In this document: positions 27,263 through 32,204 of the stretch, piece by piece
How positions within the stretch are numbered: the stretch's first letter is position 1
Layout: every line of letters starts with the position of its first letter
Assembly: GCA_025455725.1 (NCBI GenBank)
Contig: JALOLY010000003.1
Coordinates: 1-32,204, forward strand
Reading direction: 5' to 3'
DNA from: Amoebophilaceae bacterium
Lineage (GTDB): Bacteria > Bacteroidota > Bacteroidia > Cytophagales > Amoebophilaceae
DNA length: 32,204 nt
Program-made: the position numbers and the translations under genes
The notes under the pieces: generated by a model
Told to the model about the DNA's origin: nothing
Seen by the model: the letters and a program-made list of their open reading frames with translations, nothing else
Databases searched by the model: none

Positions 27263-30200
27263 TCAATCCTCTGGTATCTTGGACTCATGCCCTCCCTCGG
27301 TCGGCACCGCATCAGCTCCAGATAACTCGACCGGAGGGGCTGTCTTTTGTGCCAATAGCGCCAACTTTTCCCGGGCACTGGCTACGATAGACTCTTCTGC
27401 AGCATGGTCGATAATAGACTGAAGCGTAATCTTGGCCTGAAAGACTTCTCCTGAGGATGTGTAATTCTCTGCAATGAGCAAAAAGCCTTTATTTACCCAT
27501 TCCTTGTAAGAAGGAAACTGCTTATTAAGCTCAAAAAGTGCTTCGAGTGATTGTTGATATTTTTGGGCCTCGTAGTGCAACAGTCCCAGTAGGTATTGTG
27601 CCTCGGCTGCATGATGATTGCGATAGCTCTTCACAACCTTCGTGAAGCAGGCCTGAGCTTCCTGATACTTGCCTTGTTGCATCGCTGCTTTTCCCATAAA
27701 AAGCCTCGCTTCACTGGTAGCATCGACAGTTAGGTTACCTTTTTTTATAATAAGCAAAGCGCATTCTTGTACTGCTTTATAACGTTGTAGTGCATAGCTC
27801 GCTTTCATAATACCCGCTAAGGCATGATAGACTTCCTTTTGGTTCTTGGCACAGTCCTGCAACTGCTGATAATACGTGAGAGCTTGTGAAAAATTTTCCT
27901 GCTTGTATGCCAGCGCACCGATTCGTAACAGAACTTTATTATGAAACGGTGTGTGAGGCACCTTTAGTACAGCTTGATAGTGAGACAAGGCGTTGGGCAC
28001 ATCATTTCTTCGGTAATAGGCTTCTGCCACCAAAAAACTTGCTTCTGACACTACTCTACTTTGAGGATAACGTGCCATAAAACCTTGTAACTGTTCTATA
28101 GCAGCCGCATAACGTTGGTCGTAGAACAAGGCCTTGGCAGTGTCAAACGTCACCTTTTCTAGGGCATTAGGATCAGTAGCTTGGTATTGGATTAAGTATC
28201 GAGACAACTTGTCTTGCTTGCCTTCGAGTGTATAAATCTTAGACAATTCCAAAAGAGCACTCTGTGCGTTGGGGTGCTCGGGATATACGTCCAATAACAA
28301 TTCACAGTCCTGTGTAGCCTGGGTGTACTGAGAAAGATTCACATAGGCAAGGGCTCGATTAAGAAGTGCATCGGGCAATAGCGTGCTATGGGGTCGTGTC
28401 TGAATCAACTTGGTAAACTTCTCAATAGCCTGTAGATAGTCGTTCTGTACAAAGTCAATTTGGGCTATTGCAAAAAGTGCTTTTTCATAATACACCGTGT
28501 GAGTATGGCCATTGAGAATAGACTGAAAACTAGCCTGAGCAGCAGTCACGTCGTTCAAAATGCCAAAAATCAAGCCCTTCTGATAGTGTACGTGTGCGGG
28601 ATAATATTGGAGTACTTGGTCATAGCCTTGAAGCGCTCGCTGGTAATCTTTAGTAGCGTAGTAACAATCGGCCAATCGGACCAGTACGTCTTGTTTCCAT
28701 ACAGTAGCTGTCGCGCCCTGATTTTGCGCCAGATATTGTACAAACTGAGATAGGGCTTGTGAATAATTTGCCGTGTTAAAATAAGCATACCCCAGCCCAT
28801 AGAGCGCTTGTCGGTACAGGGGGGCTATCTGGGCGGTGCTGGGCAAAACCTGCTGATAAACAGCGATTGCTTGCTCATACTGCTGTAGGGCTGAAAGACA
28901 CTCCCCCAACCAGACGTGCGATTGTATAGCTAGGGACTGATCAAAAGGATAGAGCAAGGATTTTTGAAACAGGCCAATAGCTTGGGTATAGGCTGCATCA
29001 TTAAAATATGCTCCACCCTTACAAAAAGTAACTTTCTGGTACAACTCGAGCATGCACTGAGGCTTCGTTGCGAGCCCCTCTATGTGGCTAATGGCCAGGT
29101 CGTAGTCCTTGGAACGAAAGTATGCCTCACCCAATAGGGCGTTTGCTTCAGGGAGATGTTTACTAGCTACGTAGGCTCGTCTAAACTCTTGCAGCGTTTC
29201 GATCGTGGCGGAAAAGTAGCCTAACTCATAGCTTACCTTGGCGTGATTAAATGCAGCTTCTTCCTGTATATCAGCAAAAAAATCGGCTTTTTTCGCTTTT
29301 TCGAAAGCTGACAGGGCGACTGTCTTTTGATTTTCCTTCAGACAGATTAACCCCGTATAATAACTCGCCAACTGGCCAATGGCATCCTCTCGCAGTGCTA
29401 ACGCTTTAAAGTAGTGTAGTGCTTTGTAAGCTTCAGATGCCCTGTAAAAAGCATATCCAGTCCGGTACAACACCTCACTAGGCACTACAAAATCTTTGAG
29501 TGCTATATGTTCCTCATAGTGTTGGGCTGCTGCTGCGTAGTCACCTGTGAAGAAATAAGCTTCGGCCGTCAACAATGCTATCTCATCTTCACTGCTTAGG
29601 ACCACTTCAACGCTCCTGACCTCGTGAATGTAATGAAGTAATTCCTGAAAGCGCTGCTGCTTATAATACACTTGCAGCACTAGATAAGGAACTACGGACT
29701 GATAAGCTGTATTTTTACTGGCTCGCATGAGGTCATCCAACGCTGTCGCATAGTCCCCTTGCTTAAACGCAATGTAGCCAGCATAGTAATTAGCCGCATG
29801 ATAATAGGGATTCTCGTGGGTCTTGATATCACTGAAATAAACTAGCGCCTTATCAAAGTCTTTCGTATTCAAGTGCGCATAAGCCAAGCGGTACTGAAGC
29901 GCATACCGCACAGACTCACCCAAAACATCCTGATCGACCTGCAAATAATACGTAATACTCCTAGGGAAATCCTGGTTAGTGAAGTAGAGGTTGCCCAACT
30001 GGTAATAAGCTAGCGCTGCTCTTCGGTGTTGAGGGTAGGCTCTAATAAGTTGGTGAAGCCGCTCTTCACCATCGGGCCTTCCCAGTTGGATGGAGCACAG
30101 GGCTGCATAGTATTGTGCCTCTATAGCATTGAGGACGTGGCTATTCGTACGAGTATATGCCTCTAAGTGATACTGAGCACTTTCATACTGCCCTTTGTGA

Positions 30201-30337
30201 AAAAGTGACAGGCCTCGGGCAAACAAGCATGTTGGTCGGGGAGAGAGTGGCTGCGCATAACTGGACGAAAAACAGCCGGAAAATAGCACTACACCAAGCA
30301 ATAAATCATGTAACCAACGAGATCGAATAATAAACAT
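27263..30337 (-). CDS. Large exported tetratricopeptide-repeat (TPR) protein
   Basis: This 1024-residue protein is made almost wholly of TPR-like helix pairs. Repeats such as YYQLGNLYFTNQDFPRSITY, ALYGLGYAYFNTANYSQALS and EAQYLLGLLHYEAQKYQQSL recur about every 34-36 residues from about residue 40 to 990. The N-terminus (MFIIRSRWLHDLLLGVVLFSG then C) is a signal sequence. Either the FSGC at about 18-21 acts as a lipobox or cleavage follows SSSYAQ. The protein probably lies in the periplasm or on a membrane as a scaffold for protein-protein contacts. It precedes an outer-membrane barrel gene on the same strand, an arrangement seen in Cytophagales, with a 720-base gap. The exact partner is unknown. 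TPR regions of gliding/secretion or BamD-like proteins are alternatives. Confidence 0.85.
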   Translation of the reverse strand: MFIIRSRWLHDLLLGVVLFSGCFSSSYAQPLSPRPTCLFARGLSLFHKGQYESAQYHLEAYTRTNSHVLNAIEAQYYAALCSIQLGRPDGEERLHQLIRAYPQHRRAALAYYQLGNLYFTNQDFPRSITYYLQVDQDVLGESVRYALQYRLAYAHLNTKDFDKALVYFSDIKTHENPYYHAANYYAGYIAFKQGDYATALDDLMRASKNTAYQSVVPYLVLQVYYKQQRFQELLHYIHEVRSVEVVLSSEDEIALLTAEAYFFTGDYAAAAQHYEEHIALKDFVVPSEVLYRTGYAFYRASEAYKALHYFKALALREDAIGQLASYYTGLICLKENQKTVALSAFEKAKKADFFADIQEEAAFNHAKVSYELGYFSATIETLQEFRRAYVASKHLPEANALLGEAYFRSKDYDLAISHIEGLATKPQCMLELYQKVTFCKGGAYFNDAAYTQAIGLFQKSLLYPFDQSLAIQSHVWLGECLSALQQYEQAIAVYQQVLPSTAQIAPLYRQALYGLGYAYFNTANYSQALSQFVQYLAQNQGATATVWKQDVLVRLADCYYATKDYQRALQGYDQVLQYYPAHVHYQKGLIFGILNDVTAAQASFQSILNGHTHTVYYEKALFAIAQIDFVQNDYLQAIEKFTKLIQTRPHSTLLPDALLNRALAYVNLSQYTQATQDCELLLDVYPEHPNAQSALLELSKIYTLEGKQDKLSRYLIQYQATDPNALEKVTFDTAKALFYDQRYAAAIEQLQGFMARYPQSRVVSEASFLVAEAYYRRNDVPNALSHYQAVLKVPHTPFHNKVLLRIGALAYKQENFSQALTYYQQLQDCAKNQKEVYHALAGIMKASYALQRYKAVQECALLIIKKGNLTVDATSEARLFMGKAAMQQGKYQEAQACFTKVVKSYRNHHAAEAQYLLGLLHYEAQKYQQSLEALFELNKQFPSYKEWVNKGFLLIAENYTSSGEVFQAKITLQSIIDHAAEESIVASAREKLALLAQKTAPPVELSGADAVPTEGGHESKIPED

Positions 30338-30339
30338 TT

Positions 30340-30347
30340 CAAATATA
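30340..30347 (-). promoter_or_regulatory. TAnnTTTG-like element just upstream of the TPR gene
   Basis: On the minus strand TATATTTG fits the Bacteroidota -7 consensus but ends only two bases before the ATG at 30337, so it would imply a leaderless message or a start further downstream. No -33 TTG is seen at the expected spacing. Chance is a fair explanation. Confidence 0.2.
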
Positions 30348-30816
30348 TGGATTACAGGACTCCGCCCATTAATTCACGGATATGATCGGTCTGTCGGTAA
30401 AAATACACCATAGGGACCGGTAATCCTTGGCTTGTCCAAAGAGCAGTTTACATCAAAACCCATGACATTGAAAGTGCTAAGTTGACGTGTGCCCAATAAC
30501 TTACATAGGCAACATGATCAAGGGAAGAAGGTTTTAGAAAACATAAGGTCAAAAAAGACGATATATCCACTCGCCGGGAGCATCTCTTTGCCCTACCGCA
30601 CAAAGGTGGTCATAAGCTCACAACGTGAAGCTATTTGTGTTTATACAAAATAATACACACATTACTGTGCCTTGGTCATGCAAGGTTGGCCATGGCTAAC
30701 CTTCCCGGGGCAGTTCGTTTGCAGGCCCCTGTTGAGGGGCTCAAGTGCCAGAATATCAAAGGTTCACGGATCTTGGTAGCGCGCACAACAACAGAACTTC
30801 GTGCCCAAGCCTCGTA
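30348..30816. other. Non-coding region upstream of the retroelement
   Basis: About 470 bases between the TPR gene and the template-repeat region. No gene recognised. It may carry the promoter for the template RNA (plus strand) and for the TPR gene (minus strand). No second copy of the template repeat is present here. Confidence 0.35.
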
Positions 30817-30849
30817 GGGAGGTGCACTTTGCATCAAGCATTGCCTCCC
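30817..30849 (+). other. Hairpin 5' of the template repeat
   Basis: GGGAGG (30817-30822) pairs with CCTCCC (30844-30849), with extra pairing of TGC and GCA inside. It may be a structural part of the template RNA or a stop for incoming transcription; there is no T-run. Confidence 0.35.
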
Positions 30850-30892
30850 TCACATACAATACAAGTGTTAGCGATCAACAAAGCAGTGTGAT

Positions 30893-30950
30893 CCCCAACA
30901 CTGGTGACGCGAATGGGCTTGGGTACCAATACAGGCACCCGTTGTTGGGG
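30893..30950 (+). other. Inverted repeat at the 5' side of the template repeat
   Basis: CCCCAACA (30893-30900) and TGTTGGGG (30943-30950) form a perfect 8-bp stem around 42 bases, followed by GTTTTT. Inside, GGGT (30921-30924) and ACCC (30937-30940) can pair further. It could be a terminator-like or RNA structural element of the retroelement. Confidence 0.4.
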
Positions 30951-31046
30951 GTTTTTCCTCCGGGGGGCTCAATGTCAACAACAACAACAATGACAACAAC
31001 AACAACGGCGTGGCTGGGCTCCGGAAATTCTGTAAGGCAAAGCCCA
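30908..31046 (+). repeat. Candidate DGR template repeat (TR)
   Basis: The plus strand carries an adenine-rich AAC/AAT tract (30971-31006) that reads, in one frame, GGLNVNNNNNDNNNNGVAGL, with ten Asn codons. AAC codons are the hallmark of DGR templates: adenine-specific errors in cDNA turn them into many residues but never stops. The frame is open from 30908 (REWAWVPIQAPVVGG before the tract) to LRKFCKAKPTK after it, with a TGA directly upstream at 30905-30907, so this is not itself a gene but a template resembling the C-terminus of a target protein. The low-adenine segment GTGGCTGGGCTCCGG after the tract would be the match to the initiation site in the target. Exact limits need the variable repeat, which is not in the window. 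It lies next to avd and the DGR-type RT. Confidence 0.75.
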
Positions 31047-31078
31047 CTAAGCCGCCCCTAATAGGCAGCTCAGTGGGC
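31042..31078. terminator. Hairpin between template repeat and avd
   Basis: GCCCACT (31042-31048) and AGTGGGC (31072-31078) form a 7-bp inverted repeat around 23 bases, overlapping the avd stop codon (31070-31072). It lies where the plus-strand template RNA and the minus-strand avd message converge. No T-run follows, so termination is inferred from position; a role as a DGR structural element is also possible. Confidence 0.35.
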
Positions 31079-31429
31079 AACGAACTTGAGCCACCCTCCC
31101 ACCATCTTACCAATCTCTTGCAGTAGGGTCTGCAACGCTAAGTATTGCTTGGGTGTGATGGTGTGTGTTTCTTTTGCCAGACGAATCAGCACCTTGAGCA
31201 AGTCCACGTCTTTGCTCATTTCATGGAGTGCCTGCATCCTCAACTCCCCTACCAGGTGGCCGGTACTGACGACCCGTTCTAGCAATGCAAGTGATAGGTT
31301 TTCACACCTTTGCCAAAGCGTATAGCGTTGCATCTTAGGAATCGTGCCATGGTAACCGTTGAGTGTCTTGTAGAGGTCATATACCTTGTGAAAGATAGGG
31401 ATGTCAAGCACAGAACGTTTTTGAGCCAT
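31070..31429 (-). CDS. avd: DGR accessory variability determinant (Avd), four-helix bundle protein
   Basis: This 119-residue, almost all-helical protein matches the Avd / four-helix-bundle family that forms a pentameric barrel, binds the DGR reverse transcriptase and template RNA, and is needed for mutagenic retrohoming. Family-like segments are IFHKVYDLYKTLNGYHGTIP (about 12-31), MQRYTLWQRCENLSLALLER (33-52), LLKVLIRLAKETHTITPKQY (77-96) and the ending LQEIGKMVGGWLKF. The basic residues along the helices suit nucleic-acid binding. Its ATG (31427-31429) overlaps the RT ATG (31428-31430) within a single CATG, so the two genes diverge with no space between them. In most known DGRs avd lies on the same strand as the template and RT; here it is opposed and sits between them. 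Confidence 0.87.
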   Translation of the reverse strand: MAQKRSVLDIPIFHKVYDLYKTLNGYHGTIPKMQRYTLWQRCENLSLALLERVVSTGHLVGELRMQALHEMSKDVDLLKVLIRLAKETHTITPKQYLALQTLLQEIGKMVGGWLKFVAH

Positions 31430-32204
31430 GAAAGTAGCGCGTTGTCTATTTGATCACATGGTTGCTGTTGACAATCTGCTGCTTGCTTGGCAGCACTTTA
31501 GGCGAGGTAAGCGCCAGCGGCAAGATGTTCAGTATTTTGAGCGGCATCTAGAAGACTTTATTTTCGATCTGCACGAAGACCTCACCACACTGCGTTATCA
31601 GCATGGACCTTACCAGCATTTTTATGTATTTGACCCGCAAAAGCGATACATCAGCAAAGCTTCTGTTAGGGACCGGCTCGTCCATCAAATGCTTTATGCT
31701 GCCCTTACGGAGGTTTTTGGTAAAACGTTCATCTTTCATTCTTTCTCCTGTCGTGTAGGCAAAGGAACCCATGCAGGAGTAGATCAGCTCCAGAAGATCC
31801 TAAGACAGGTAAGTCGCAATGGCACCCGCGCCTGCTTTGCCCTAAAAATGGACGTACAGCGCTTCTTTGATTCCATTGATCATGACCTACTCAAATCCCT
31901 CCTGTACGAACGCATACAAGACCACTGCGTACTAGCTATCGCCGACCGCATCATCGACAGCTTTGTGAGTAGCCCTAGCAACAGAGGACTCCCGCTGGGG
32001 AATGTGACCTCACAAATTTTTGCCAACGTGTATCTTCACCCGTTAGATCACTTCATCAAGCACACGCTGCGCCAAAAGTACTACTTACGATACTGCGATG
32101 ATTTTATCATGGTAGCGCACGAAAAGTCCCAGCTCACCGCACTCATCGAGCCCATCCGTAATTTTTTAGCACAAAGGCTACGACTGACACTGCATCCCCA
32201 AAAA
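31428..32204 (+). CDS. Diversity-generating retroelement reverse transcriptase, partial (3' end beyond right edge)
   Basis: The frame opens with ATG at 31428 and stays open for 259 codons to the window edge. The N-terminus (ARCLFDHMVAVDNLLLAWQH, then GKR) aligns in style with Bordetella phage Brt. Next come LRYQHGPYQHFYVFDPQKR, VRDRLVHQMLYAAL (80-93) and CRVGKGTHAGV (108-118), all typical of DGR enzymes. The polymerase core has LKMDVQRFFDSIDH (139-152; Asp142), GLPLGNVTSQIFANVYLHPL (187-206), where LGNVTSQ is the DGR form of the usual QGxxxSP motif, and YLRYCDDFIMVA (219-230; catalytic Asp224 and Asp225). It copies the template RNA with adenine-directed errors into cDNA that replaces a variable repeat in a target gene. 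The YCDD Cys is less common than YMDD or YVDD. The thumb region lies outside the window. Confidence 0.93.
   Translation, partial: MKVARCLFDHMVAVDNLLLAWQHFRRGKRQRQDVQYFERHLEDFIFDLHEDLTTLRYQHGPYQHFYVFDPQKRYISKASVRDRLVHQMLYAALTEVFGKTFIFHSFSCRVGKGTHAGVDQLQKILRQVSRNGTRACFALKMDVQRFFDSIDHDLLKSLLYERIQDHCVLAIADRIIDSFVSSPSNRGLPLGNVTSQIFANVYLHPLDHFIKHTLRQKYYLRYCDDFIMVAHEKSQLTALIEPIRNFLAQRLRLTLHPQK

Noticed and set aside
1..30900. Variable repeat (VR) matching the template
   Set aside because: I looked by eye for the low-adenine segment GTGGCTGGGCTCCGG and its complement elsewhere in the window and found none, so the target gene is presumably outside.
30960..31010. AAC repeats as a microsatellite or CRISPR-like array
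   Set aside because: The repeat unit is a codon inside a longer open frame broken by GTC and GAC. There are no spacers, and the context is a DGR.
30801..31113. Open frames on both strands over the AAC tract (poly-Thr on plus, poly-Leu on minus)
   Set aside because: They are alternative readings of the low-complexity template tract. They begin and end without family features, and the Asn frame next to a DGR RT explains the sequence better.
31428..32204. Retron or group II intron RT as the identity of the reverse transcriptase
   Set aside because: The LGNVTSQ motif, the Brt-like N-terminus, the neighbouring Avd gene and the Asn-codon template fit a DGR. I saw no msr/msd-like region and no intron domain V.

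Overview
The window reads as a chromosomal segment of a Bacteroidota bacterium. The evidence is an AddAB-type nuclease pair in its Bacteroidota form, a Cytophagales-style pairing of a tetratricopeptide-repeat (TPR) lipoprotein or periplasmic protein with an outer-membrane barrel, and two TAnnTTTG-like promoter elements. Long non-coding stretches, decayed insertion sequences and broken gene fragments suggest a genome full of mobile-element debris, as in Amoebophilus/Cardinium-like intracellular symbionts. That finer placement is inference and was not tested by any search.

Layout. Positions 1-2807 (minus) hold most of an AddB-like nuclease gene that runs off the left edge. Positions 2808-11291 hold a block bracketed by two degenerate IS5-family transposase relics in the same orientation (about 3260-3915 and 10245-10962). 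The block contains an exported S66 LD-carboxypeptidase, a 1145-residue fusion (sodium:solute symporter, histidine-kinase-like region, SpoT-type HD domain), a possible 49-residue membrane peptide, an ATP-grasp ligase with an N-terminal hydrophobic segment, and a broken second copy of part of the symporter. Positions 11292-14522 hold addA, the usual neighbour of addB, so the block appears to have split an addAB pair.

Positions 14779-24443 are mostly housekeeping: grpE-dnaJ chaperones, a XerD-like recombinase, a 2-oxoacid dehydrogenase E2, trpS and murB, a dCMP deaminase and an ABC-F ATPase. Positions 24917-30337 (minus) hold a large TPR protein followed by an outer-membrane beta-barrel protein.

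The most striking system is at the right edge (about 30900-32204): a diversity-generating retroelement (DGR). It has an adenine-rich template repeat encoding ten asparagine codons, a four-helix-bundle Avd accessory gene on the minus strand, and a DGR-type reverse transcriptase on the plus strand that runs off the edge. The RT and avd start codons overlap within one CATG. The diversified target gene is not visible in the window.

I also saw mononucleotide runs of 8-9 G/C, or 9 A/T, inside several intact genes, and non-ATG starts for addA (TTG), addB (GTG) and xerD (GTG).
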